Shown: in pieces, positions 1 to 10,968 of the stretch
Numbering within the stretch: the stretch's first letter is position 1
Layout: each line of letters begins with the position of its first letter
Assembly: GCF_010731615.1 (NCBI RefSeq)
Contig: NZ_AP022618.1
Location: forward strand, 186,001 to 250,000
Length of the DNA stretch: 64,000 bases
Direction: 5' to 3'
From: Mycolicibacterium insubricum
GTDB lineage: Bacteria; Actinomycetota; Actinomycetes; Mycobacteriales; Mycobacteriaceae
The notes under the pieces: model-generated
What the model saw: only the letters and a program-made list of their open reading frames with translations
Databases searched by the model: none
Told to the model about the DNA's origin: nothing
Position numbers and translations under genes: made by a program

Positions 1-458
1 ATCGGCGCCGGGACACTCGAACCGCCGGTCACCAGCCGGCACAGCAGATCCAGCCGCGGCGACACCTGCGGGTCGAGTCGGGGCCGGCCCAGCTCGTCGT
101 CGTCGACGAGGTCGGCGGCGGCCAGCATGTGCAGGCGGGCCAGCGCCTGCATGGGGGCCCGGCGCCACACGCCGATCAGGGAGCCCTCGCCGCCCTCCAG
201 CGCCTGGGTCACCCGCAGCGCCCCGGCAAAGATCGGGTCGCTCGCCGAATCCTCGTCCAGGGCCGGCGCGCCGCCGTCGAGCACCGAGGAGGCCCGGGCC
301 GCGCGCAGCGACGCCTCCGCCGCGGTGACCGGCCAGCCCCGCAGGTTCGCCCGATGTCGATGCGCGCGGCCCAGTTCGTCGCGCGCGGCCTCGGCCGCCT
401 CGGCGACACCGGGCAACGCCGCGAGCGGGGCCAGTGGGTCGGGGTTCACCCCGGTCAC
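1..458 (-). CDS. Conserved actinobacterial protein of unknown function (3' end outside window)
   Basis: This is a reverse-strand reading frame that is open from a GTG at 458 to the window edge, so only the N-terminal 152 residues are seen. It begins VTGVNPDPLAPLAALPG and is Ala/Arg rich, with a segment (ASLRAARASSVLDGG) followed by DPIFAGALRVTQALEGG and RAPMQALARLHMLAA. This pattern resembles a conserved actinobacterial family often labelled loosely as oxidoreductase, but no dinucleotide-binding motif is visible here. It is divergent from acs, with about 100 bp between the two starts. The frame has coding character; the function is unknown. Confidence 0.6.
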   Translation of the reverse strand, partial: MTGVNPDPLAPLAALPGVAEAAEAARDELGRAHRHRANLRGWPVTAAEASLRAARASSVLDGGAPALDEDSASDPIFAGALRVTQALEGGEGSLIGVWRRAPMQALARLHMLAAADLVDDDELGRPRLDPQVSPRLDLLCRLVTGGSSVPAP

Positions 459-557
459 GCTACGGGAACCGGTTCGGCCGCAACGAAACCAGCCGGGCGT
501 CGGCCGATTCTATGACAGGCAACCCCCGTGCAACCCTCAGTGACTAAGCTCACCCGC

Positions 558-2522
<1,965 letters not shown>

Positions 2523-2527
2523 CCCCC

Positions 2528-3223
2528 TCAGGTGCCGTAGGGGCGGAACCCGGTACCGGGCCGGTCCTTGGCGGTGATGTCGGCCAACTGGGTGGTGAAC
2601 GACATGGTCACCGCCGGCGTGTGCAGCGGGATGTACTTCATGACGCAGGTCGGCAGATTGTCGGTGTAGGCGCCGTGGATCATGCCGACCAGCTTGTTGT
2701 CGACGGTCACCGGCGCACCGGAATCGCCGGGCGCGCCGCACACCTGGTTGACGATGGTGCCGGGGTCCTGCCCCGGTCCCCAGGTCACGCCGCACGACTG
2801 GCCGGTGGTGCGGCCCAGCTTGCAGGCCACCTGGCCGAACGTCGGGTCCGGCCCGAGCCCGTTGATGACGAAGCCGTTCACATTGTTGGTGGGGGTGACC
2901 TTGGCCGGGTCGAAGCGGATCACCGCGTAGTCCAGGGCCTCGTTGCCGGCGACCATGGTGCCGACGACCCCGGCGGCCGGGTCGGATTCGGCAGCGACGG
3001 TGGCGCCGGGCCCACCGCAGTGCGCGGAGGTGAACCCGATCAGGTCGCCCCGGCTGTCGGTGCCGATGGTGGTCAGGGTGCAGTAGGCGTCATTGTCGAT
3101 GACGATTCCCGACCCGCCGCCGAGGACGACGGGCCCGTCGGCCTCCGCCACCCCGGTCGGGGCCAGCAACGCCACGGCGCCTACGACCGCCGCAAACCGG
3201 CCGAGCACAGCAACGGTCCGCAC
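2528..3223 (-). CDS. Secreted S1-family (trypsin-like) serine protease
   Basis: A 231-residue protein starting at GTG 3223, with GGAGGA seven bases upstream. The first ~28 residues (VRTVAVLGRFAAVVGAVALL...AEA) form a signal peptide. The mature part carries a serine-protease triad: His in TSAHCGG, Asp in LDYAVIRF, Ser in GDSGAPV, plus Cys pairs able to form disulfides. By position it is the counterpart of Rv3668c. It is predicted to be exported and to act in the cell envelope; the substrate is unknown. The frame runs open to 3493, but that extension has no coding character and would bury the signal peptide. Confidence 0.88.
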   Translation of the reverse strand: MRTVAVLGRFAAVVGAVALLAPTGVAEADGPVVLGGGSGIVIDNDAYCTLTTIGTDSRGDLIGFTSAHCGGPGATVAAESDPAAGVVGTMVAGNEALDYAVIRFDPAKVTPTNNVNGFVINGLGPDPTFGQVACKLGRTTGQSCGVTWGPGQDPGTIVNQVCGAPGDSGAPVTVDNKLVGMIHGAYTDNLPTCVMKYIPLHTPAVTMSFTTQLADITAKDRPGTGFRPYGT

Positions 3224-3424
3224 AGCAGGATCCTCCCGATTCCTCTGGGTCGGGTCCCTAACAACGACAGACCGCAACACACCAGCCAACAAGTCTACCG
3301 GCGACCTCCGGCATGCCCTGTTTGTCGCGGGTGCGGGCCGAGTCGTTACCGGCGCGCCCGGGGTCGTGTCACGGGGTCCCGCATGGCAACATGAAGACCG
3401 ACCGTCACCCCGGGAGGACCGTAC

Positions 3425-3934
3425 GTGAGCAAGCCTGACCGTAACAGCGGCGTGCCCGCGACCGTCGCGTCGATCCCGCTGATCGACCCGCACCAGCTGA
3501 CGCCGGACGCATCCATCGGCGACCTGGTCCGCGAGGCCAGCGCCCAGGTGTCGACGCTGGTGCGCGCCGAGGTCGAGCTGGCCCGCTCGGAGATCACCCG
3601 CGACCTCAAACGCGGTCTGACCGGATCCGTGCTGTTCATCCTGGCCGGCGTGATCCTGCTGTACTCCACCTTCTTCCTGTTCTTCACCCTCGCCGAGGTG
3701 CTGGACAGCTGGCTGTACCGGTGGGCCGCGTTCGGCATCGTGTTCCTACTGATGGTGGTGGCCGCGGCCGCACTGGCGTTCCTGGGCTGGCTGCGGGTAC
3801 GCCGGATCCGCGGGCCGCAGGAGACCATCGAGACCGTCAAGGAAACCCGCGCCGCGTTCAGCGGGGACCAGCGGCCCGGCGTTTCGCCGGCGCCCGGCCA
3901 GGCGCTCGCCCCCCGCGACCCGTCCGGTTGGTGA
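3425..3934 (+). CDS. Small membrane protein, phage-holin-3_6 / DUF1469-like
   Basis: A 169-residue protein starting at GTG 3425 behind GGGAGGACC. An N-terminal amphipathic/helical part (LVREASAQVSTLVRAEVELARSE) precedes two strong membrane segments at about residues 66-90 and 97-122, then an RVRRIRG basic stop and a disordered Pro-rich tail. This is the layout of the actinobacterial Act/holin-like DUF1469 family. It matches Rv3669 by position and is followed four bases later by the ephE-type hydrolase, so the two are probably cotranscribed. The biochemical role is not known. Confidence 0.85.
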   Translation: MSKPDRNSGVPATVASIPLIDPHQLTPDASIGDLVREASAQVSTLVRAEVELARSEITRDLKRGLTGSVLFILAGVILLYSTFFLFFTLAEVLDSWLYRWAAFGIVFLLMVVAAAALAFLGWLRVRRIRGPQETIETVKETRAAFSGDQRPGVSPAPGQALAPRDPSGW

Positions 3935-3938
3935 CGGC

Positions 3939-4892
3939 TTGGCGCCGCCCGACCCGTCGCTAGTCCGCATCGACGGCCCGTGGCGCCACCTCGACGTTCA
4001 CGCCAACGGCATCCGCTTCCACGTCGTGGAGGCCGAGGCGCACACCGACGCCGATGCGGCGGTCGCGCCGTCGTCGCGACCCCTGGTCATCCTGCTGCAC
4101 GGATTCGGCACCTTCTGGTGGTCCTGGCGCCATCAGCTGCGCGGGCTGGCCGGCGCCCGGGTGGTGGCCGTCGACCTGCGCGGATACGGCGGCAGCGACA
4201 AACCGCCGCGCGGCTATGACGGCTGGACGCTGGCCGCGGACACCGCCGGCCTGATCCGGGCGCTCGGGCACACCTCGGCCACCCTGATCGGGCACGCCGA
4301 CGGCGGCCTGGTCTGCTGGGCCACCTCGGTGCTGCACCCGCGGGTGGTCGACGCCATCGCGGTGGTCGGCTCCCCGCACCCGGCCGCGCTGCGCCGCTGC
4401 GCCGCCACCCACCCCGGCCAGGCCCGGGCACTGCTGCCGACCCTGCTGGCCTACCAGTTGCCACGCTGGCCCGAACACCAGCTGACCCGCGACGACGGCG
4501 CCGAGATCGAGACGCTGATGCGGGCCCGCGCCGGACCGGCCTGGCAAACCACCGCGGACTTCGTCGAAACCGTCGGCTACCAGCGCCGCGCGGTGCAGAT
4601 CCCGGGTGCGGCGCACTGCGCGCTGGAATACCAGCGCTGGGCGGTGCGCAGCCAGCTGCAGCCGGAGGGCCGCCGCTTCATGCGGGCGATGGATCAACCA
4701 CTGGGTGTCCCGTCGCTGCACCTGCGCGGCGCGCAGGATCCCTACGTGCTGGCCGACGCGGTGGCGGAGAGCCGGCGCTGGGCGCGCGACGGCCGGTTCG
4801 TGACGCTGGCCGCCGCCGGGCATTTCACCCACGAGGAGTCCCCCGACGAGGTCAACGACCTGCTGGCCGAGTTCCTCACCTGGTCGCGCTGA
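3939..4892 (+). CDS. ephE: Alpha/beta-hydrolase, EphE-type (putative epoxide hydrolase)
   Basis: A 317-residue alpha/beta-hydrolase in the Rv3670 position. Visible landmarks: oxyanion region LLHGFG, the DLRGYGGSD loop, the nucleophile elbow LIGHADGG, an acid-loop Asp in RGAQDPYVL and a late His in AAGHFTHEE. The canonical elbow is G-x-Nu-x-G with Asp in epoxide hydrolases or Ser in esterases; here the nucleophile position reads Ala, with Asp one residue later, so catalytic competence is uncertain. The start TTG 3939 lies 4 nt after the upstream stop. The gene is convergent with marP, two bases apart. Confidence 0.85.
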   Translation: MAPPDPSLVRIDGPWRHLDVHANGIRFHVVEAEAHTDADAAVAPSSRPLVILLHGFGTFWWSWRHQLRGLAGARVVAVDLRGYGGSDKPPRGYDGWTLAADTAGLIRALGHTSATLIGHADGGLVCWATSVLHPRVVDAIAVVGSPHPAALRRCAATHPGQARALLPTLLAYQLPRWPEHQLTRDDGAEIETLMRARAGPAWQTTADFVETVGYQRRAVQIPGAAHCALEYQRWAVRSQLQPEGRRFMRAMDQPLGVPSLHLRGAQDPYVLADAVAESRRWARDGRFVTLAAAGHFTHEESPDEVNDLLAEFLTWSR

Positions 4893-4894
4893 AC

Positions 4895-6082
4895 TCAACT
4901 GACGCAGGATCCCGTCGGGACCCGGGTGCTGTTGCCCACCTTGTCGCGCTGGCGCTGGACCTCGTTGGCGGTCAACACGAAGCCGGTGTCGTCGTCGTCG
5001 ACGGCGGCGCCGAACACCACGCCCAGCACCTTGCCGTTGCGGTCGATCAGCGGGCCACCGGAGTTACCCTGCCGCACGGTTCCGCGGATGGTGTAGACCT
5101 CGCGGTTGAGCTTGGTGGTCTGGTAGATGTCCGGGCCGTTGAGCTCGATGACCTCCCTGATCCGCGCCGGGGTCGCCTGGAACTCGCCGCCGCCCGGGTA
5201 GCCCAGGACGATGGCGTCCGAACCCGGCTTGGCCCGCTCGTCGTTGAACTCCAGCGGCGGGGCCGTCAGGTCCGGCACGGCCAGGATCGAGATGTCCTCG
5301 TTGGGGTCATAGGAGACGACGGTCGCGTCGTACTTCTGGCCGTTGGACTCCACGGTGACGCTGTCGGAACCGGCCACCACGTGCGCGTTCGACATCACCC
5401 GGTTGGGCCCGAACACGAACCCGGTGCCTTCGAGCACCTTCTGGCAGCCCGGTGACACGCCGCGGATCTTGACCACCGACGGCGAGACCACACCCACCAC
5501 CAGCTCATTGGCCAGCGCCGGGTCCGGCGGGTCCACCTCGGCGATCGGGGTCCGGCCGAAGGGCTCCAGCACGTCGGGCATCCCGGAGGTGTCCCACAGC
5601 GCCGACAGCCGCTTGGGCACCCCGCGCAACCACTCCGGGGCCAGCTTGTCGACCTGGGTCAGCACCTTGGACCCGCGCACCGCGGCCGCCAGATTCGGCT
5701 GACCCGACGACGTCAGTGGAGTGGCCAGCAACCAGGTCGCGGCCAGCACCAGGACCAGCTGCACGGCCACGCCGACGGTCGAGTCGATGACCCGCAGACC
5801 GCGGTTGCGGATCGCCCCGCGCACCGCGCGGCCCAGCACGACACCGGCGATCTCGCCGACCACCACCAGCGCCAACACCAGGAACAGGGTGGCGAACAGT
5901 TTCATCCGGGCGCCGTCGATGTGGTTGACCAGGTGCGGTGCCAGCAGCACGCCGGCGACGGCGCCGAGCACCACGCCGACCAGCGACATCACCGATCCCA
6001 GCGCTCCGGACCGCCATCCGGAGACCGCGGCGACGAAGCCCACCGCAACGATCGCGATGTCCAACCACTGCGATGACGTCAT
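4895..6082 (-). CDS. marP: Membrane-anchored periplasmic serine protease MarP
   Basis: A 395-residue protein, the counterpart of Rv3671c. Four hydrophobic segments in the first ~150 residues (CvpA/colicin-V-like) anchor it. The C-terminal chymotrypsin-like domain has His in SNAHVV (near residue 233), Asp in NEDISILAV, and Ser in RQGNSGGPL (near 340). The M. tuberculosis enzyme is required for pH homeostasis and survival in acid and oxidative stress and cleaves the peptidoglycan hydrolase RipA. Two Cys flank the protease domain (SPGCQK and the terminal GSCVS), as in the redox-sensing family. Its start overlaps the stop of the upstream NUDIX gene (ATGA), so it is translationally coupled. Confidence 0.95.
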   Translation of the reverse strand: MTSSQWLDIAIVAVGFVAAVSGWRSGALGSVMSLVGVVLGAVAGVLLAPHLVNHIDGARMKLFATLFLVLALVVVGEIAGVVLGRAVRGAIRNRGLRVIDSTVGVAVQLVLVLAATWLLATPLTSSGQPNLAAAVRGSKVLTQVDKLAPEWLRGVPKRLSALWDTSGMPDVLEPFGRTPIAEVDPPDPALANELVVGVVSPSVVKIRGVSPGCQKVLEGTGFVFGPNRVMSNAHVVAGSDSVTVESNGQKYDATVVSYDPNEDISILAVPDLTAPPLEFNDERAKPGSDAIVLGYPGGGEFQATPARIREVIELNGPDIYQTTKLNREVYTIRGTVRQGNSGGPLIDRNGKVLGVVFGAAVDDDDTGFVLTANEVQRQRDKVGNSTRVPTGSCVS

Positions 6083-6846
6083 CGGCTTATGTCCTCTCCA
6101 CCGACAAGTGCCAGCGCATCGTCGAGTTCCATGACCCGTTTACTGTCCCAGGGGGCCGCCCAGCCGGCGACGTCGAGCAGCGCCGAGATGACCTGGCCGG
6201 TGAAGCCCCAGACCAGCATCTGGTTGAGCAGGAACGCCGGGCCCGCGTAGCGGCGGGTATTCGCCGAACGGTAGACCATGATCCTGTTGTCCGGGTTGAT
6301 GAACGCCCGCAGGGGTACCCGGGACACCAGGGCGGTCTCGGCCGGATCGACCACCTCGACCGGGCCCGGGTCGGCCGAATAGGCCAGCACCGGCACGACG
6401 TGGAAGCCCGACGGCGGGATGAACATCTTGTCGAGCGTGGCCAGCGGATTGAGCCGGCCGGGGTCCAGGCCGGTCTCCTCGGTGGCCTCGCGCAGCGCGG
6501 TGGCGATCGGGCCGGCGTCACCGGGATCCGACGCCCCGCCCGGGAATGCGGCCTGGCCGGCGTGATGGCGCAGGGTGCCGGCCCGCACGGTGACCAGCAG
6601 GTCGGCGTCGGCCGGCGGGGTGCCGTCGGCGCCGCCGTCGGGGGACCCGGAGAACAGGACCAGCACGGCGGCGTCGCGTTTGTCGCCGGTGAGGGCGGCC
6701 GCGGCGCTGGCCGCGGTGATCGCGGCGAGCACCGAGCGCGGTACCCGGTTGCGGTAGGCGCCGCGGATCTCGGTGGCGTTCTCCACCAGGGGACGCAGCC
6801 AGGCCGGGCTGGCCTCGGGAGTGGGCAGCAACGCGGGGCTGTTCAC
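6079..6846 (-). CDS. NUDIX hydrolase, CoA pyrophosphatase type
   Basis: About 255 residues if started at one of the tandem GTGs (6849 or 6846) just after AAGGAG; the frame is open upstream but overlaps the TlpA-like gene's tail. It has the CoA-diphosphatase signature LRHHAGQAAFPGG directly before a NUDIX box ending ALREATEETGL. Such enzymes hydrolyse CoA and its derivatives to phosphopantetheine and ADP. It corresponds to Rv3672c and sits in the operon nth - TlpA-like - NUDIX - marP, in which every junction is a few bases or an overlap, apart from the ~50 bp before this gene. Confidence 0.88.
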   Translation of the reverse strand: MNSPALLPTPEASPAWLRPLVENATEIRGAYRNRVPRSVLAAITAASAAAALTGDKRDAAVLVLFSGSPDGGADGTPPADADLLVTVRAGTLRHHAGQAAFPGGASDPGDAGPIATALREATEETGLDPGRLNPLATLDKMFIPPSGFHVVPVLAYSADPGPVEVVDPAETALVSRVPLRAFINPDNRIMVYRSANTRRYAGPAFLLNQMLVWGFTGQVISALLDVAGWAAPWDSKRVMELDDALALVGGEDISR

Positions 6847-6895
6847 CACACTCCTTCCACCTGGTTGCACGACGGTTTGCCGGTGCCCGACGGGT

Positions 6896-7507
6896 TCATC
6901 GCAGCGCGGCGGCGACCGCGTCGGCGATCTGCGCGGCCGAGTCGAACTCGCGGGGCAGGACCTGAGCAACGCTACCGTCTGAACGCAGTACGACGGTTGC
7001 TGGCATCACGTTGGGAACGCCCAGCGCCCCGGCGATGCGACGGTCGGGATCTTGCAGGGTGGGCAGCGCCACCCCCAGGTCGGCCAGCCGGGCCAGCCCG
7101 GTCGCCTCGGCGGGGTCCTGGTGCACGGTCACCACGGTGACCGCGGGCCCGGCGTCGCGCTGGTACTGCGCCAGGGCCGGCAGTTCACGGGCGCACGGTG
7201 CGCACCAGTAGGCCCACAGGTTCAGCACCACCGGGGTGCCGACCGCCAGCGCCCGCTCGACGGCGACGGTGCTGCCGTCGTCCGCGCACCCCACGCTGAT
7301 CCCGTGCAGCGCGGGGATGTCGCCGGTGCCCGCCGGGCAGGGCGGCAGCGCGGCGTGCTCGCGGGCGGCGGCCAGCGCGGCGGGGTCCGGCGCGACGTCG
7401 CCGGGGCCCGTCAGGGCGGTCGGCTGCCGCAGCTGCAGGGCCAGCGCGACGACCAGCGCCGCCACCACGGCCAGCCCGGCCAGGGTCCAGCGTCCGGCGA
7501 CGGTCAT
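6896..7507 (-). CDS. TlpA/ResA-like thioredoxin-fold membrane protein
   Basis: A 203-residue protein from ATG 7507. One N-terminal membrane segment (residues ~8-25) tethers an extracytoplasmic thioredoxin fold with the redox motif WAYWCAPC and a cis-Pro region (NVMPATVVL). Two further Cys (PPCPAG and VGCADD) lie before the fold. It is the counterpart of Rv3673c and probably acts in thiol-disulfide exchange at the outer face of the membrane. The start is 4 bp after the nth stop. The reading frame continues upstream inside nth, but that part is out of frame with real coding sequence and is not counted. Confidence 0.87.
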   Translation of the reverse strand: MTVAGRWTLAGLAVVAALVVALALQLRQPTALTGPGDVAPDPAALAAAREHAALPPCPAGTGDIPALHGISVGCADDGSTVAVERALAVGTPVVLNLWAYWCAPCARELPALAQYQRDAGPAVTVVTVHQDPAEATGLARLADLGVALPTLQDPDRRIAGALGVPNVMPATVVLRSDGSVAQVLPREFDSAAQIADAVAAALR

Positions 7508-7511
7508 CGGG

Positions 7512-8246
7512 CTACAGTCCGGCCAGCGCGAGCAGGTGTTCGGTCTCCGGGCCGCGGACCAGGGCCGCGGCCGTCGGCGGGTCGGTCGGCCCGATTCCGT
7601 ACGACGGGCAGTCACGGGCGAGCACGCACACCCCGCAGGCCGGTTTGCGGGCGTGGCAGACCCGGCGGCCGTGGAAGATGACCCGGTGGCTGAGCAGAGT
7701 CCACTCCTTGCGTTCGATGAGTTCCCCGACGGCCTTCTCGACCTTGACCGGGTCCTCCTCGGCGGTCCACTGCCAGCGCCGGACCAGCCGGCCGAAATGG
7801 GTGTCGACGGTGATGCCCGGGATCCCGAAGGCGTTGCCCAGCACCACGTTCGCGGTCTTGCGGCCAATGCCGGGCAGGGTGACCAGCTCGTCGAGGGTCC
7901 GCGGCACCTCTCCGTCGAAACGTTCGGTGAGCTCGCGGCCCAGCCCGATCAGCGACGTCGCCTTGTTCCGGTAGAAGCCGGTGGGCCGGATCAGCTCCTC
8001 CAACTCGGTGCGGTTGGCGCCGGCGTAGTCGGCGGCCGTGCGGTAGCGGGTGAACAGCGCCGGGGTGGTGAGGTTGACCCGCTTGTCGGTGCTCTGCGCG
8101 CTCAGGATGGTGGCGACCGTCAGCTCCAGCGGGTTGGTGAAGTCCAGTTCGCAGTACACGTGCGGGAACGCCACGGCCAGCGTGCGGTTCATCCGCCGGG
8201 CCCGCCGGACGAGCCCGAGATGGGTTTCCGGCTTGCCTCTGCTCAC
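7512..8246 (-). CDS. nth: Endonuclease III (DNA glycosylase/AP lyase)
   Basis: A 244-residue base-excision repair enzyme for oxidised pyrimidines. It shows the helix-hairpin-helix [13 protein letters not shown] with the catalytic Lys, then VDTHFGRL carrying the catalytic Asp, and the C-terminal 4Fe-4S cluster C-x6-C-x2-C-x5-C ([17 protein letters not shown]). GTG 8246 was chosen because [11 protein letters not shown] is the usual mycobacterial N-terminus; the open frame upstream is Arg-rich, non-coding sequence shared with the divergent small membrane gene. It corresponds to Rv3674c. Confidence 0.95.
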   Translation of the reverse strand: MSRGKPETHLGLVRRARRMNRTLAVAFPHVYCELDFTNPLELTVATILSAQSTDKRVNLTTPALFTRYRTAADYAGANRTELEELIRPTGFYRNKATSLIGLGRELTERFDGEVPRTLDELVTLPGIGRKTANVVLGNAFGIPGITVDTHFGRLVRRWQWTAEEDPVKVEKAVGELIERKEWTLLSHRVIFHGRRVCHARKPACGVCVLARDCPSYGIGPTDPPTAAALVRGPETEHLLALAGL

Positions 8247-8386
8247 CCGATCAAGGTTAAGCGACTCGGGCGCGTCGGGATCCCGGTGCCGGGCAACCCG
8301 CGCGGAAGACACGGCGCGCCGCTTTGCGACCGACCGGGTGACAAAACGTGACCGTCCTGAGATTTTCGGGCGGTTAACTCCCATGG

Positions 8387-8680
8387 GTGTCCTGGTTGCT
8401 CGCCACTCTGGTTCCCAGCATGCTGATGCTCGGAACCTTCGGGCTGGATCGCGTCGAGTCCCTGTTGGGCAAGACCGACAACCGCGACCTGGCACTGATG
8501 GAGCTGATTGAAAAGACCCGGCCGCGCGCCCTCGGCGCCGGACCGGGCACCAGCTCCGGGCACCGCGGCTATCCGATGGCCAGCGTGCTCGACGGCGAAC
8601 CGGGTTTGCCGACGCGGGTATTCCGGCCGTCGGTGGTCAATCCGCAGTTTCAGCCATCCCGCCGCGTCGACGGTGTGTAG
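8387..8680 (+). CDS. Small single-pass membrane protein
   Basis: A 97-residue product from GTG 8387. The N-terminus is hydrophobic ([20 protein letters not shown]) followed by a soluble tail with a short acidic/basic helix and a Pro/Gly-rich end. It occupies the place of Rv3675, annotated in M. tuberculosis as a possible membrane protein of similar size. It lies between divergent nth and crp. No functional motif is visible. Confidence 0.6.
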   Translation: MSWLLATLVPSMLMLGTFGLDRVESLLGKTDNRDLALMELIEKTRPRALGAGPGTSSGHRGYPMASVLDGEPGLPTRVFRPSVVNPQFQPSRRVDGV

Positions 8681-8722
8681 CCTCTGGCACCAAGTGGCCG
8701 GGCACAATATGTAGGCGCGCGA

Positions 8723-8738
8723 TGTGACGGCGTTTACA
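8723..8738 (+). promoter_or_regulatory. Candidate CRP (cAMP receptor protein) binding site upstream of crp
   Basis: TGTGA at 8723-8727 and TTACA at 8734-8738 are separated by six bases. The mycobacterial and E. coli CRP consensus is TGTGA-N6-TCACA, so nine of ten conserved positions match. It ends 74 bp before the crp start codon, which suggests autoregulation. Confidence 0.55.
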
Positions 8739-8812
8739 CTGGCCAACGCTGGCCTTGCCGATCACGTTCGGTCTGCGAGCACCTCACCATCCGCTGATAT
8801 CTAAGGGGCACT

Positions 8813-9487
8813 GTGGACGAGATCCTGGCCAGGGCCGGAATCTTCCAAGGAGTCGATCCGACGGCCGTCGCCGCGCTGACCAAGCAGCTGCAACCCGTCG
8901 ATTTCCCGCGAGGACACACCATCTTCGCCGAGGGTGAGCCCGGGGACCGGCTCTACATCATCACCGCAGGCAAGGTGAAGCTGGGCCGCAAGTCGCCCGA
9001 CGGCCGGGAGAACCTGCTGACCGTCATGGGCCCGTCGGACATGTTCGGTGAGCTGTCGATCTTCGACCCGGGTCCGCGGACCTCCAGCGCGACGACGATC
9101 ACCGAGGTGCGCGCGGTGTCGATGGACCGCGAGGCGCTCAAGGGCTGGATCCAGGATCGCCCGGAGATCGCCGAGCAGCTGCTGCGGGTGCTGGCCCGAC
9201 GGCTGCGCCGCACCAACAACAACCTCGCCGACCTGATCTTCACCGACGTCCCGGGCCGGGTGGCCAAGCAGTTGCTGCAGCTGGCTCAGCGGTTCGGCAC
9301 CCAGGAGGGCGGCGCGCTGCGCGTCACCCACGACCTGACCCAGGAAGAGATCGCCCAGCTGGTCGGGGCGTCGCGGGAGACGGTCAACAAGGCGCTGGCC
9401 GATTTCGCCCACCGCGGCTGGATCCGCCTGGAGGGCAAGAGCGTGCTGATCAGCGACTCCGAGCGCCTCGCAAGACGGGCCCGTTAA
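8813..9487 (+). CDS. crp: cAMP-responsive transcription regulator CRP
   Basis: A 224-residue CRP/FNR-family regulator, the counterpart of Rv3676. The N-terminal cyclic-nucleotide domain contains [19 protein letters not shown], the phosphate-binding cassette with its Arg-Thr-Ser. The C-terminal winged helix has the HTH segment [19 protein letters not shown]. It starts at GTG 8813. In mycobacteria CRP controls respiration, redox and carbon metabolism genes. A candidate CRP site lies upstream. The stop overlaps the convergent metallo-beta-lactamase gene by four bases. Confidence 0.96.
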   Translation: MDEILARAGIFQGVDPTAVAALTKQLQPVDFPRGHTIFAEGEPGDRLYIITAGKVKLGRKSPDGRENLLTVMGPSDMFGELSIFDPGPRTSSATTITEVRAVSMDREALKGWIQDRPEIAEQLLRVLARRLRRTNNNLADLIFTDVPGRVAKQLLQLAQRFGTQEGGALRVTHDLTQEEIAQLVGASRETVNKALADFAHRGWIRLEGKSVLISDSERLARRAR

Positions 9488-10293
9488 CTGCGCAGGTAGT
9501 CCAGCTGCGCCTTGACCGAGCTCTCGGCGACCGGCCAAAGCTTCTCGTCGACGTCGACGTAGACGTGTTCGACCACCTCGCGAACACCCGCGTCCTCGCC
9601 GAGGACGACCAGCGCGTCGTGGATCTGCTGCAGCCGCTGCTCCCGGTGTTCCAGGTACTCCTCGGCGACGGCGACGACGTCGGGCAACTCCGGCCCGTGC
9701 CCGGGCAGCACCGGCCGCGGCCCCAGGCCCCGCAACCGGTGCAGGGAATCCAGGTAGTGGGCGAGGCTGCCGTCCTCGGAGTCGATGACGGTGGTGCCGC
9801 GGCCGAGCACGGTGTCGGCGGTCAGTACCGCGCCCGGTTCCCCGCGCGGGTCGTCGAGCAGGAACGACACCGAGTCGGCGGTGTGTCCGGGAGTGGCGAG
9901 CACGGTGATCCGGACACCGGCCGCGTCGATGACCTCACCGTCGGTCAGCGGGCCGCCGAGCCCGCGTTGGAAGCCGCTGCCCACCGATCGCACCACCGCG
10001 CCGGTGGCGGCGACGACGGTGTCGATCCCGTCGGTGTGATCCCCGTGCCGGTGGCTGATCAGCACCAGTGAAATCCGGCCGAGCGCGGCGAGTGCGGCCA
10101 GGTGTTCGGCGTCGTCGGGACCGGGGTCGACGACCACCATCTCGTCGCTGCCGGGGCCGCGCAGCACCCAGGTGTTGGTGCCGTCGAGGGTCATCATGCC
10201 CGGGTTGTCGCACAGCAGCACCGACGCCGTCGCGGTCACCGGCCGCAGCACGCCGTAGGCGGGATGCCGCGGTTGCTCCGAGGACTCGGACAT
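9484..10293 (-). CDS. Metallo-beta-lactamase-fold hydrolase
   Basis: A 269-residue protein with the metal motif [10 protein letters not shown] (HxHxDH), a second metal His in TPGHTADS, Asp in LTADTVLG and a late GHG (VLPGHGPEL). The C-terminal helical extension (winged-helix-like, ending [12 protein letters not shown]) is typical of LACTB2-like proteins, some of which are RNases. It corresponds to Rv3677c. It forms an operon with the RidA gene upstream (3 bp gap) and is convergent with crp. The substrate is not known. Confidence 0.88.
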   Translation of the reverse strand: MSESSEQPRHPAYGVLRPVTATASVLLCDNPGMMTLDGTNTWVLRGPGSDEMVVVDPGPDDAEHLAALAALGRISLVLISHRHGDHTDGIDTVVAATGAVVRSVGSGFQRGLGGPLTDGEVIDAAGVRITVLATPGHTADSVSFLLDDPRGEPGAVLTADTVLGRGTTVIDSEDGSLAHYLDSLHRLRGLGPRPVLPGHGPELPDVVAVAEEYLEHREQRLQQIHDALVVLGEDAGVREVVEHVYVDVDEKLWPVAESSVKAQLDYLRS

Positions 10294-10296
10294 CGG

Positions 10297-10752
10297 CTAT
10301 CCGACCGCGACCGTCAGCTCCACCTCGACCGGGGCGTCCAGCGGCAACTCCGACACCCCGACGGCCGAGCGCGCGTGCGAGCCCGCGTCGCCGAAGATCT
10401 CGCCGAGCAGCTCCGAGGCACCGTTGATCACCCCGGGCTGTCCGTTGAATCCCGGTGCGGAGGCGACGAAGCCGACGACCTTGACCACGGACACGACGGC
10501 GTCGATCCCGACCAGGGCGTCGACGGCGGCCAGCGCGTTAAGCGCGCACTGGCGGGCCAGGCCGGCGGCCTCGGTGGGAGCGATGTCGGCGCCGACCTTG
10601 CCGGTGGCGAGCAGGGTCCCGTCGCGCACGGGTAGTTGGCCGGAGGTGAAGACCAGTTCACCGAAGCGTTTGGCGGGCACGTAGGCGGCCAGCGGCGGCA
10701 CCACCGCGGGCAGTTCGATGCCGAGGTCGGCGAGTCGCTGCGAGTTGGTCAC
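10297..10752 (-). CDS. RidA/YjgF-family protein
   Basis: A 151-residue RidA-like protein (Rv3678c position). It has the ELVFTSGQLP core, a conserved GLARQCALNALAAVD helix and the C-terminal ARSAVGVSELPLDAPVEVELTVAVG strand containing the Arg used by RidA enzymes to hydrolyse reactive imine/enamine intermediates. It starts at GTG 10752 and follows the DUF4177 gene by 7 bp. Confidence 0.9.
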   Translation of the reverse strand: MTNSQRLADLGIELPAVVPPLAAYVPAKRFGELVFTSGQLPVRDGTLLATGKVGADIAPTEAAGLARQCALNALAAVDALVGIDAVVSVVKVVGFVASAPGFNGQPGVINGASELLGEIFGDAGSHARSAVGVSELPLDAPVEVELTVAVG

Positions 10753-10759
10753 CGCGGGC

Positions 10760-10921
10760 TCACTTGGGCCGTTTGAGGTAGGCGACGTGCTGTTCGCCGG
10801 TGGGGCCGGGCAGCACCGCGACCAGTTCCCAGCCGTCGGCGCCCCACTGGTCGAGGATCTGCTTGGTGGCGTGCGTCAGCAGCGGAATGGTGGCGTATTC
10901 CCAGGCGTTCGGTTGGCTCAT
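10760..10921 (-). CDS. Small DUF4177-type protein
   Basis: A 53-residue protein starting at ATG 10921 (MSQPNAWEYATIPLL). The pattern WEY...LLTHATKQILDQWGADGWELVAVLPG is the compact DUF4177 fold. It matches Rv3678A. It is the first gene of the leftward run DUF4177 - RidA - metallo-beta-lactamase and is divergent from the Get3-like pair. The function is unknown. Confidence 0.8.
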   Translation of the reverse strand: MSQPNAWEYATIPLLTHATKQILDQWGADGWELVAVLPGPTGEQHVAYLKRPK

Positions 10922-10968
10922 ATGGCCGAGCTTAACCGCGGCCAACACCCGTTGTTTAGGCTGCACAC

